Assembly: GCA_021234155.1 (NCBI GenBank)
Contig: JAJEKV010000096.1
Span: forward strand, 355,501-419,500
Direction of reading: 5' to 3'
DNA length: 64,000 nucleotides
DNA from: Isoetes taiwanensis
Taxonomy: Eukaryota > Streptophyta > Lycopodiopsida > Isoetales > Isoetaceae
Part shown: positions 45,226 through 56,000 of the stretch, one piece after another
Layout of the letters: every line of letters begins with the position of its first letter
Position numbering within the stretch: the stretch's first letter is position 1
Made by a program: the position numbers and the translations under genes
Notes under the pieces: model-generated
The model's input: the letters and a program-made list of their open reading frames with translations, nothing else
The model's database searches: none
What the model was told of the DNA's origin: nothing

Positions 45226-47275
45226 ATATATTATCTTCGAATATGGGCGCTGTGATGGCCGCCATATAGGGACTCGATGCAGTTTTCTTCATAACTTAGG
45301 GCTCGGGTGTCAGATTCAGGTGTTCTTTAGTGCGTTGGAAAGCTAGAGATGTGAGCTTTCTATTGGTGTATAATTCATACAGTTTTGTAGTGTCTAGTTG
45401 GGCCGGATTTGGAGTCTACAGATTTCGGCTACCATGGCAAACCCTAGTTTGCCAGCTTCCGGAACACGTTCGTCAACCAAAAAAGTGGTAGTTGGTGCTT
45501 CTGCTTCTTCTTTTGCGCGTGATATGAATTCTCCTTTGTCGCTTCCTAATTTACCTGATAATTCTTGCCTCAATTCTCTTGCTTTTGATCCTTCTCTTGT
45601 TATTATGAGTACAAGCTTGCAACACTTCCCCCCTCTGTCTAAATCTGCACCTTTGTCTACTTCTCAAGTAGAGACCATTGTAAATACTTCTACTGTTGCT
45701 TCTGCCTCCTTTGTGTCTACTTTTGCTGGGTGGGTATCTGCTCCTTCTGCTCCATGGAGTTCTTCTGATGCTGTGGCTAGAGCACCTTCTACACGATTTA
45801 GCGATTGGATCAAACGTGATTTGACATCCAGTGTGCAATCTGCCCGTGTTTCTGCTGCATTGAATATTATGTTACAGAATAACAAGAAAGAATTGAGCTC
45901 GTATCTAAATGAGTTACAAGCACAAGATGACCGTATGGATGTTCAGTTGCCTTCTGATGGTGTATTCTATGAGGTATAGTAGTCTTTAAATGTTTTTACA
46001 CAGGCTGGCCTACCGGTTGTCGAAATTGATCATAATGCTCATTTGCAGTGTGTTCAGAACCTTGTGTCTCGTTTGCCATTTCGCTGGACAGTTTTTGGAT
46101 CTCAGGAGAGTTGGACTCTGGCTAAAACATCACCTTCAAAAAGATAATAATTTCTTCCTCGTCATGTTTGACTCTTCACTTGCAGTTGACATACTTGTGG
46201 AGCGTGGTGTTGATCCTCTTTAGGGAGATTATCTTCTATATCAGGTTTATTCTCCTGGATTCTTGCCAAGTAAGTCTGGTGCATTGCGCATGCCTTGTTA
46301 GTTGCCTTAGAGGATTTTCCACTATAATTGCAAGTGTCTGATTTTATGATTGTTATTGCCAATGGATTGGGTATGCATCTTGCCCATTCTATTGTTAATG
46401 GTCCTCGAATTTGTGTATCTCTTCCTACTTGTGTTTCTATTCCTCAGTTGGTAGTGGTCAAAAGTGTCCCACTTTTTTTCAAATACAAACTACGTCTGCT
46501 TAATGGGCCCGAGCTTGCCAAGATGTTTCCCAATATTGAGGCTTTCGCTACTTACAAGTCCAGGCATATTTTTGTCTCTACGTCCCCAACTGCTCCTATC
46601 CCATGTCACATAGCATCCACTCACTTGAATGTCGTGTTGTATCATCTTCTTCCTCATCTGCCTCTGCACTAGTTAATCCGCCAGTATTACCAGCCTCTAT
46701 GCCTTCTTCTTTAGCTATTTCTGCACTATCGCCTTCTTCTATTGCATCTCCGTCTCAATCTATATCAGTAGACCCTCTTAATGAGGATCAACACTCTTGT
46801 CTTCAGGACATTGCTCAGCAGCAAGAATTATTGGAAGAAGGATGGTCTACTCCACGCCTGAAGAAACCTGCATGTCGCAAAAATAGCTCGGCTCCTCAAT
46901 CTGCGTTGGTTCACTCTATAGCTCCAATATCTGCTACGATTGTTACAGTGGATGTTCCTAATTCAATGGTATTGAGACACCAGGGAGCAGATCAAGTTGT
47001 TGTTAATGATTCTATGGATGTGGAAGTTCGACCTGGTTAAAGTAACTTTTTTAAAAATATGATTATATATTATTCTTCTCTTTGTAGGAGAGGAAAATAG
47101 TGTGAACTGCATTATATTGTCATGCTTAGACGGGTGGCCCTGCTTAGTTGGATCTGATTGTCCACTGGGGTTTTTATCCATGTCTTTGCATTGTATTATA
47201 TTGTATTATGTTGGAGTGTTATTAATAAAGTCTGACGTCCTTCAAAAAAAAAATATATATTATCTTCGAATATGG
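45226..47275 (+). mobile_element. 2.0-kb ORF1-only LINE with TSD and poly(A)
   Basis: A 21-bp direct repeat (45226-45246 and 47255-47275, ending TTCGAATATGG) flanks 45247-47254. The insert has a 5' UTR, a Kozak-type ACCATGG start at 45434, one gag-like region, a 3' UTR with AATAAAG at 47224 and a run of 10 A at 47244-47253. No endonuclease or RT is present. Intact 5' and 3' ends with a perfect TSD show it is a complete unit mobilised in trans, not a truncated LINE. Confidence 0.8.
45434..47040 (+). pseudogene. ORF1 (gag-like) of the ORF1-only LINE, frameshifted
   Basis: The start MANPSLPASGTRSSTKK opens a Ser-rich region and a helical segment (SDWIKRDLTSSVQSARVS). Pieces in other frames follow: NNFFLVMFDSSLAVDILVER (about 46145-46205), VIANGLGMHLAHSIVNGPRI (about 46346-46410) with ICVSLPTCVSIPQLVVVKSV, and a Pro/Ser-rich C-terminus (46603-47040). 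The order and the ANGLG motif resemble the DUF4283-type gag domain of plant LINE and gag-like proteins. At least three frame changes make it non-functional. Confidence 0.6.
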
Positions 47276-47436
47276 AATTTCATGATTAAGGCTTGCACTC
47301 TGAATGGAGAGACAACACGCGATTCTAACTGTTTCGTAAAATGAAGCATTGCTTCCAAATGAGTTAATTAGCTTGAGTAAAGTGCAATGGTTGCACTATT
47401 GCATCTTTCATTGTGCTTGCGTTGAGGGCTATTTTA

Positions 47437-47670
47437 GGTAATGCTTTAACTGATATGTATCGCAAACCAAAGAACCTGGAAGATGTCTGCAAAGTGTTTA
47501 ATAGAATGTCGAAGGAAAATGTGATCTCATGGAACAGCATGATTTCTGCATTTAGAGGGAAAGGTTATCATAAGAAGGCGCTTTAATTGGTTTCAGTATG
47601 CAGTTAAAAGGTTTGGTTGTGGATAAAGTCACTTGTATCAACATCCTAACTGCATCCATTAATCTACTAA
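47437..47670 (+). pseudogene. PPR (pentatricopeptide repeat) fragment
   Basis: GNALTDMYRKPKNLEDVCKV, then FNRMSKENVISWNSMISAF and KGYHKKAL are consecutive PLS-type PPR repeats. The frame meets a TAA at the position where the next repeat would continue. There is no start, no preceding repeats and no E/DYW domain. Such proteins edit or process organellar RNA; this is a displaced relic. Confidence 0.8.
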
Positions 47671-47864
47671 ATGTATTGAACTTTTTTCAAAAAATAATGA
47701 GGGATAAGAAGCCAATAAGGTCTTTATGTTATGGTCACCAAATAATTGTAGCACCATAGATATCAAACATAAGTTAACCTTTAATTTTGGAACTTAAGAG
47801 TCAGTTGTGCCTCGATAACCAAATTCAACTAGGTATTTTGATGTTGAGTGCAGGAAACATAAAT

Positions 47865-48350
47865 GCTGGCTCCATCGGGTCACAGTTCCTGCTCTATGCC
47901 CACATGTGGGGAGACTATAACATGTTTTCCTTAAGTCTAAGAAAGCCAGATACATCACGGGGCATCAAAGAAAAATGTTCTACCTTCTGGACCGTCATCC
48001 CAGGACCTTCTGGCGAAGGGTGCTCAGAATGCCAGTACAACCTACAGGGAACATCACTCCCGAGCAGTGGGGCAATACTTACAGCAGCTCTACGATCCTC
48101 AGGGTGCACGAGCAGCATTACCCCTGCAAGGCATGGTGTTGGAAATCACAGAGATAGATGTGGTCCAAGGCTTACAGCATCTTGCCAATGAAAAAGTGCA
48201 AATCTGGATGGCATGCAGGCAGAGTTGCTCAAATGGGCACGGCATACCCTCACCACGTAGCTCGGGGAGGCGAGGGACAAATTGCAAAGACAAGACGCCG
48301 AACCTCAATGGATCGTAGCAGCAAGGCTACTTACTTTCGCGCGTAGTACC
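47865..48350 (+). mobile_element. LINE family copy h (RT N-terminal fragment)
   Basis: Reads FYLLDRHPRTFWRRVLRMPV, PTGNITPEQWG, QQLYDPQGARAALPLQGMVL and, after a frame change, DGMQAELLKWARHTLTT, matching 8.02-8.25 kb and 24.0-24.3 kb of the other copies. Truncated at both ends, with no tail. Confidence 0.7.
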
Positions 48351-48529
48351 TTGTTTTAATTTAAATCATCTGCATAGAATCGTTTGGAATTATCCTACAA
48401 AGGCGAACCCCCCTCATCCTCTTTGGGATGAGAGGAGACATCCCTCGACACGGGCTCTTAGGGGTAGGGACGTAGTCAATGCAAGCTGATGACTTGCGCT
48501 TACTAGGAATTCCTCATTTACTAGTAGAG

Positions 48530-49150
48530 ATAACCCTTGTTTGTCACAGTTTTTGTTACGCAAGATATACTATATTATTATTTTATTATTGACAAACGAT
48601 TTTTCTCACTACAAGGGATCGTCATTGTTCAACGACGTCGAGACGTCGTTAAACGACATGTCGATTACGACGATTATTTCGACGTTTAGACGTCGTTGAA
48701 CTATGTCATGACGTCGTTGAACTACGTCACGACGTTGTTGAACGACGTTTAGACATTGTTGAACTACGCCGCAATAAGGACGTTATTAATGACGTCGACA
48801 CGTTGTTTAACGACAACTCGACGTCGTTGAACAACAATGATCCCTTGTAGTGTCTCACTCGTGAGAAACGTGATACCATTTGTCACGCGTGGTATGTAAA
48901 TAATTTTGTCACTCGTGATAAATATAGGTTTGTCATGCGTGATATATAAATAATTTTGTCATGCATGACAAATATATGTTTGTCACACATGACAAAACCT
49001 ATATTTTTGTCACACTGACAATCTTATTTTTGTCACGCGTGATAATCTAATATTTAATAATATTTATTTATTTGAATTTTTCTACGTAGTCTTTTATAAT
49101 TTATTAATATTATTATATATAAATTTTGCCACTCGTGGCAAATTGTGTTT
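48530..49150. repeat. array of TTTGTCAC...GTGACAAA-type palindromes
   Basis: Short palindromes recur every 30-45 bp, for example TTTGTCATGCATGACAAA (about 48955) and near-palindromic GTCACGCGTGAYAA, GTCACACATGACAAA and GCCACTCGTGGCAAA. The spacers are AT-rich (ATATAAATAATTT). The array was interrupted by the CACTA MITE; excising the MITE and one TSD restores TTTCTCAC-TC-GTGAGAAA. Confidence 0.7.
48607..48852. mobile_element. CACTA-type MITE, 246 bp
   Basis: Ends CACTACAAGGGATC...GATCCCTTGTAGTG with TIRs matching at 33 of 36 positions and a TCT target duplication (48604-48606, 48853-48855), the 3-bp TSD of CACTA/En-Spm elements. The interior is built from GACGTCGTTGAAC-type subterminal repeats in both orientations, the usual transposase-binding arrangement. 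No coding capacity. Confidence 0.92.
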
Positions 49151-49254
49151 GGAAGAAAAAAAAAGTTTGGGGCAGCTGGTTCTAATTGTCCCTAATTGGT
49201 TGCAAATTGGCACATAAATATGAAATGAAATCGATATACATAAAAATTATATAA

Positions 49255-50490
49255 TCCGTGTCCCTGAAAAAAGGGTCTGTCATCTGGGACATCGATGTCA
49301 TAGTCTTCCTCTGTCAAATTCTGGGCCTCACCTTCATGGAGCATCCGGACAATCCTCTACAAAAAATAAGTAGCATTAGAAACTATGCTAATCATGGCAT
49401 CTCCATTGGTTTCAAATTAGATACTGACATTTCTATCGGCTTCATAAGTGGCCATATGTTCTGTCCCGCCATGTATAACTCAAAGTCGGGCTGTAACGTA
49501 TTATTTCATACATCGCACTGGTCCTGAATGGGCGCAAATCCATATTGGCGTATTGAAAATAAAGTAGCAGTTAGTATGTGAAATGCGAAAGCCTCATATA
49601 AGACTATAGACCATTACAAAAGACTCAAATACTTACAAAAGCAGCTTCGAACCTTGATTGGCCATGACCACCAAACCGATGATTCTTTGGTTGCTGTGCA
49701 ATCCTAACACTACACATGTAAAAAATCTTAAAAGAGTGAATAAAATATTGCAAGCTAAACAAAACAAACTTATGCTGTGGCATCCTTCTGTTGTGCACGT
49801 CTGCCGGGTTCTGCATCATCTACCGCAATCTCTCGAAGGGCCCACTCCCATGCCTCGTCAGGGATACGTTTTCGCTTAGAAGTTCCCTTTTCTAGATTTT
49901 TCCTATCCTCCTTCTTCATCTTAGAGCAATGGCTCATGAAAAAAATAAGAACGTTAATAAATAAGAATTTCAATGAAGATGGCTGAAGTTTAATAAAATT
50001 GAAGACAATGATAACACACCTATCGATCTCAAATAACATGTGCCGTATAAAGGACTCCGAGAGATCCTCATGTATTTTCTTAACCTCACGTATTACATGC
50101 ATTTAAGTATGAGATACAAACACTTTTTACTAAGTACAAAGAGATGATTGACATAAGAAATGATGAGTAAAACATTTCTCCAGTTCAATGTGCTCAGGAT
50201 CTTGATTTTTCATTTTCTTGTGGGGTGCTTTCTAATAAAAATAATTGTGCGCTATATTTTTTATAGTCCTGCGTAAGGCCCTATCTCCTGGCCCAAACTT
50301 TGGCTTGCCCGTCGGGCTTACCACCAAAGCAGGTACATCTGGCGAGCTCTCTAATATCCTACAACCTGCAAGATACTTAAATATCCCGACCTACAAGTCA
50401 AACATATTAGTTAATTATTTTAAATTATAGTCTACAGGTGGTGTACCCCTACCTCGTCCCCCACGTCCATGCTCACGCCCCTGGAGAATG
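49255..50490 (-). pseudogene. unassigned multi-exon gene, possibly transposase-associated
   Basis: Minus-strand blocks separated by intron-like sequence: a Gly/Arg-rich start GREHGRGGRGRGTP (about 50440-50475), PALVVSPTGKPKFGPGDRAL (about 50270-50335), EVKKIHEDLSESFIRHMLFE (about 50030-50090), KRIPDEAWEWALREIAVDDA (about 49800-49880), IAQQPKNHRFGGHGQSRFEA (about 49635-49710) and EEDYDIDVPDDRPFF (about 49265-49315). This layout recalls plant En/Spm-associated transposase genes, but I cannot name a family with confidence. Stops occur between the blocks. Confidence 0.3.
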
Positions 50491-50499
50491 GAGAATACA

Positions 50500-51200
50500 T
50501 AAGAAAGGATTTTACTTTTATGGGAAAGAATTTTTGCAAGAGCTTTTATAGAACATGAAAGAAGATGGAGCAATTTTGGGCAGTTTAGGAGCTTGAACTT
50601 TGGAGCACCATATCTCGCCGACCAGAGATCCTTTTTAGCTGATTTTTCTTTTACTGGAATGATTTTTGTGCAAGCTTTTGGAATTGGGTCTGATAAATCC
50701 AAATTCATCCGTATGCGAACGTTATGACATAAACAATTCAGCATCGACTGCACTATGTATGCTCTTCTGCAGTTTGATTCTTGGAGCTAGAAGATGATCT
50801 TTGGAGGCACAAGTAATTGCAAGGGGTCCAGAGGTCCATGTATGAAGAAATTTTAGGTGGGTGTTTAGGCTGTTGCTATGAGTAAATTTCTTCATGATTA
50901 CACCATTGGTGCTATGAGTAAAATTGTTCATGCTTTGTGATAAGAGAATTGGTGCTTATGTACTGATCTAAATTCATGGATATACTAAGTCGATTTGATG
51001 CTTTGGGATGGTTTAAGTGGGGAATCGACATGCTCCATTGTTTAGCCACCTAATAACTCCAAAAGGAACATTGTGATCTAAAGTTTATGATGTATTTCGA
51101 GTTCCTTGCATTTTTTGGAGGATGATCATTTGAGTGGCATGTAATTAAAGTGGGTCAGATCTTGACGTTTAGGACTCATGCGATAAAATGGGACTTATAC
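50500..51200. other. no recognised gene
   Basis: AT-rich sequence with short frames only. Confidence 0.4.
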
Positions 51201-51204
51201 GGAA

Positions 51205-51395
51205 AAAGGTGAGGAGGGAGAGGGGGCACACCTTATAAGGAGAAGGGTAGGAAGAGAAGGAGGGAGGGGCCACAAGTTGAATAGGGGAAGTGGTTCAGTT
51301 GAAAGAAGGGGCGGGGACAAGGAGGGGAGAGGAGAGCAAAAGGGCAAAGGAGGGGGAGGGGATAAGTTGCCGCGGGGGGGAGGGTTGACACCTTC
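51205..51395 (+). repeat. purine-rich G-tract region
   Basis: About 190 bp dominated by A and G, with many GGGG/GGAGGG runs (for example GGAGGGAGAGGGGGC at about 51212 and GGGGGGAGGG at about 51375). It could form G-quadruplex or triplex structure; the frame across it (51277-51468) is a composition artefact. Confidence 0.6.
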
Positions 51396-51399
51396 TACT

Positions 51400-52430
51400 T
51401 CTAGACTTTTAAAAGTGTTACAAGAACCCTATTGTCTGCTTTCACTTTTTTATTTGAAGCAATGTTAAGCATGAAAAAACAAGCAAGGCTTCTAAATAGA
51501 TGATTATTCTCTAATGCCGAGAACTAAGATCCTGAATATGATCTTAACCAAGGCTGGCCTAGACCTATGATAAATAGGAACTATTATATACCTTTTGTGG
51601 AGCATAATAGGTGATGATATCGAACAACTAGCCTCTTCTTATAAATAACCTAGGCGACAGTCCAGGACGACCGTCGAATTTTGAAGACCATGATTGAATG
51701 GCTTAAACAACATCTCTAAAAAGTGGTCGATTCTAAAAAAAACCTTAGCCTCATTCTAAAAAAACATTTCATATAAAGATGAAAAACCAATCATCTAATG
51801 AAAAATAAAAAATAGGGACAAAACGAGTTTTTCGATCGCCATAAAAAAAATTGGCATCCAACAAAAATCTTAGGGCATATTCATAAGGAAAAATACAAAA
51901 ATGTTTTTCGCCGCCGAAAAAAGCAATCAGTAATAATGACCATCAGATCATGAGATACGCATATAATATGCCATAAGATACCCAAACCCACCCCTTCTTT
52001 ACAAATTAACCCTTAACAAGAGCAATAAAAAAACAAAGCAAAACTAAGACCCAACAAATGCATGAGGAGAAGACAAGCCTACCCATGCTTCTTCAGTAGA
52101 TTGCCCCTTTTTTTTGTTGTCTTGCTTGCCTCGTCTTATCTAGCTCTTTCCCTCTTTTACAAAGCTAAAATGGAGTGAGATCTTTTTGGAATGAAAGAAT
52201 AGTGTCCTTAGGTGACTACCACGTTGCACAACATGTAGCCAGGTACTTGTGTCTCTAAAATGCACCAAGAGATGTCGAGGGCAATCTGGCTGGATTGCAC
52301 CAACTTTAGCAACAGATGTAATGCTCTCAGCCTATATATGTATGATACTTGTAAAAAAATATATGACCTCCTCAATTTATGAGCAATCCTCCCTCTTTGC
52401 GAGGTTGACAATATGCAGATCCAAGGCTCG
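51400..52430. other. no recognised gene
   Basis: AT-rich, no supported feature until the TSD of the L1. Confidence 0.4.
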
Positions 52431-52620
52431 TAATGATATGCAATTTTTTTTTTTTTTTTTTTGGAGAAAAGGAAGATTTATATTTATCATAAGAAAGTTA
52501 CATCTGATACAGTATCAGAACCATTAAGGTTCACAAAAAGTGCTTTTAGCACAGAAAAAACAACTGAAACAAAAATGGGACCGGAGTCCTTTTTACAGCA
52601 GTGTAGGCAAGGTAGCTCGA

Positions 52621-53049
52621 TCAGGAGGAAGGATCTTGTACCAGAAAATCCAAATCCGAGTCCGACTCTTCTTCATCAATGATCACCAAGTCTGAAGCCA
52701 CCGGGTCTATCTGCCAGCCAATCTCATTCCATTCAGGTGGGAAGGCAAAGAACCAAAGAGGGGCTGTTTCAGAAAAGAGGATGATGGCTTCCCCATGGCC
52801 GTCCTGTAAGGCTTTGTGATGGTAAAACATGTCTCTGAAGTGAGAGAATTGATCCTCAGTTAACAACCTTTCATAGCAAAATAGGAATCTGTCAAGGATG
52901 TGAGCTTGATAACCACTGAGCAGGAAAGGTTTAAGCTTTTTCAGGTCTTCATCAATGGAAGGGGATAAGGACCAATGTTGCTGGTTATTAAAGATTTCTG
53001 TAGCAGCAGCAAAATTGGACAAGTCAGGAAGATTAGGCTTACAGTTCAT
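52621..53049 (-). CDS. third open frame of the L1 (ORF3)
   Basis: ATG at 53049 overlaps the ORF2 stop by 11 nt and opens 142 codons without damage: MNCKPNLPDLSNFAAATEIF, a helical middle (FLLSGYQAHILDRFLFCYER), an aromatic APLWFFAFPPEWNEIGWQID segment and an acidic DEEESDSDLDFLVQD end. No domain is recognised. Its position and openness in an otherwise damaged element suggest a real accessory product or a reinitiation-coupled C-terminal extension. Chance openness in a young copy is possible. Confidence 0.5.
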   Translation of the reverse strand: MNCKPNLPDLSNFAAATEIFNNQQHWSLSPSIDEDLKKLKPFLLSGYQAHILDRFLFCYERLLTEDQFSHFRDMFYHHKALQDGHGEAIILFSETAPLWFFAFPPEWNEIGWQIDPVASDLVIIDEEESDSDLDFLVQDPSS

Positions 53050-56000
53050 CCTCGTTGTAAGGGCAATCAGCAGCTCTGAAAACCATGTAAAGATCATCAG
53101 CAATAAGCATATCATAACAAACAAAGACATTGTATAAACCAACAAATTTCCCTATTGACAGCCAGGCACAATCAGCTTTGTCTTGTTTACTGTTTTTATG
53201 AGCCATAGCAATTCTGGAGATCTCGATCTGAAAAGCTACTTTCATCCAAGCTATATCCACCCTTTGATTTGAATAATTAACCATGTTCCTGTGTTTCCAA
53301 ATAATCCAGAGAGCAGTTTGCCTAATGGTGTTCAAGAAGTTGTTTGATCCTTTCAAAAGGTCCATGATGTTGGCCCAATTGCCGAGGTTGTGACCTTTTG
53401 ACCTGAGATAAGCATCCAGCCATCTCCAAAATCTCTGATTTTGGGGCAATCAAACATATGACTAATAGTCTCAGAGTTGTTTCCACAAAGTTTACACATA
53501 GGATTGTCCTGAAGATCTTTACATCTCTTAAACATATTATGATTGGAGGGAAGAGCGTTGTGGATACACCTCCAAATGAACATTTGCACTTTAGGTTGTG
53601 AATAGGACCTCCAATTATTTCTCAAGATTTTAATGAGGTGCTTATTGGGAACATGCCAATTGGCAGTCTGGGTCAAGAATTTGGATGGGGCAAGAACTCT
53701 ATATCCTAAAGCAACTTTGTATTGGTCTGAGTTCATAATATGCCAGTCAGGATTCTTTGGGGTTTGACACTCACTCTGGGTACTAGCAACAGCCATGATT
53801 GTGTCAAAAATTACTTTGTCTATTTTCTTGCCCTTGACTATCTGTTTAATACTTTCCCAGCTGCTCCATTTATCTCCTTCCCACAGATGTTGCAGCTGAG
53901 TAACCCCTGCCTCTTTCCACTTTTTCCATATCTGTGGGTGTTTGAGAGCCCAGCAAACATCATTTTCTTTAGCAAAAATGGGTGACCAGAATAGGGAAAA
54001 ATTGGCACCCTCTGCAACAAGATTCCAAGCCTCAAAAATTTTCCTCATAAGGGGGGAAGTATTGGGGGCACTCTTGAACTGGTAGTACATAGAATCTGGG
54101 ATGTGGTGAGCATATTTCTTCATACCAAAAGGTCTACTAGCCTGTAACCAATATCTAATGAACTCCATGGCAGGGGAGTTCCAGCCATTTATAGCTTTCC
54201 AGACATATTTAGCACCCAAAGCCTGGCTGTGCTTATGAAGAATTTTCAGCCCTAGACCACCTTCTTTTTTGCTGTGAGTGATTTCCTCCCACCTAACAAA
54301 ATGCATTCCTTTCCAGATGTATTCCCTCAGACATTTTTCTATGTCATTATAAGATTCTTTATTAGCAATGAGAGCCGAGGAGAAATAAACATGGGTGCTA
54401 GCTAACACCACATTTGCAGTAAGAACTCTGACAGCAAAAGATAAATTGGGGGAAAGGGAGAGAAGTTTCTTTCTAATTCTGCTCACAATAGGCCTCCACA
54501 CTTCTTTATTGGGAAGGTTAATAGCTAGGGGGAAACCAAGTAGGGTGATGGCCTGATTAGGAGGGTTAACTTTAATACCACCAGTATCTAAATCCTCAGT
54601 GGGGTTCTCCCAGAGAATGCTGCATTTGTTTAGGTTGAGATGGACCCCCGAGACACTAGCAAAGTTTTGAATGCTGTTCAGCAAGGCATCAAAGTTGTTC
54701 TGATTGGCTTTTAAGAGGATAAAAGTATCATCTGCATACTGCATGATGGTAAGCTGTTTGTCTGACCCTGACATTTGCAATCCCTGAATCTGTTGTTGCT
54801 GTTGAAGACCTTATACACATCTCGTGAGCATTTCTGCAACATAAAGGAAGAGGTAAGGTGCCAAAGGACATCCTTGCCTCACACCCTTTCTTATAGGGAA
54901 AAAATTGCTGGGGGATCCATTAATGATCAGGCTAGAGGAAGCCAGATTGTTGAGAGCCATGATCTTATCTATGAGAGTCTGATGAATACCTATGTGAAGC
55001 ATTGCTCTCTTTAAGAAGGGCCATGTTATAGAATCATAAGCTCTTTTAAAGTCTAGCTTGAGGAGCATGCAATTTTGTTTAGAGAGTCTGTTCCAATGGA
55101 TTGCTTCACTGGCTGCAATGTAGTTGTCTAGAATAAACCTACCAGAAAGAAAACTTGATTGGCAGGTGCTGACTGAATTGTGCAAGTGCTTAAGGATCCG
55201 AAAGGAGAGAATCTTGGCTAGAATTTTGTAGGTAGTATTGGTCAGAGATATAGGTCTCCAATCATTTATTTTACTGGGATTCTTGATCTTAGGTATCAAA
55301 GTGATAAGATTGGAGTTAAAGGCTGGGTAAATCGAGGCTGCATCCCATGCTCCCTTGATAAATTCCATAAAGTCCTCCTTCATCACAATCCAGAAGGTTA
55401 GAAAAAACTCAGGGGGGAAGCCATCAGGCCCTGGGCTTTTGCCTTTTTCCATGTTCTTTAATACTTGCAACACCTCCTTATCATCAGGGTAACCATCTAG
55501 ATCTTCCTCCATGGTCTTTGTTTCTGGGATGTTTTTGAAGAAATTGTTCATAGCCTCTTCTTCTTCAACACTATATTCAGCTCCTTTGAACATGTTGCTA
55601 TATTGTTCCAGAAAATCTGCCTTAATGTCTTGCTCATCCTCAATTTTGTCCCCATTTTCGTGTTCCACCATAGTGATGGAATTGTTGATAAGTTTATTTT
55701 TAGCAACTCTGAAGAAATATTTTGAACTGCCTTGATCCATCTTATTGTATTGGCAAATCTTTGCTCTTAAGGCCATACCTTTTGCTTCTTTCTCCTCTAT
55801 GGCCTTGATGTTATTCTCCAGTAAAATCTCCTGTTTATGAAGATTTGCACTCAAAGGGTTGAGCTCTAGCTCCTGTCTGATATCCTTCATTTCTTTTAAG
55901 AGCTTATTCTTTTCCTCCCTGCATTTTGCTTGCCTAGCTTTTCCCCATTCTTTAATCCATTTTTTACAGATTTTTAATTTCCTGCTGAATTCTTTCATAG

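Noticed and set aside
48856-49150. CRISPR-like spaced repeats
   Set aside because: Repeats are short palindromes with variable sequence and AT-rich spacers in a plant nuclear context; no CRISPR features.
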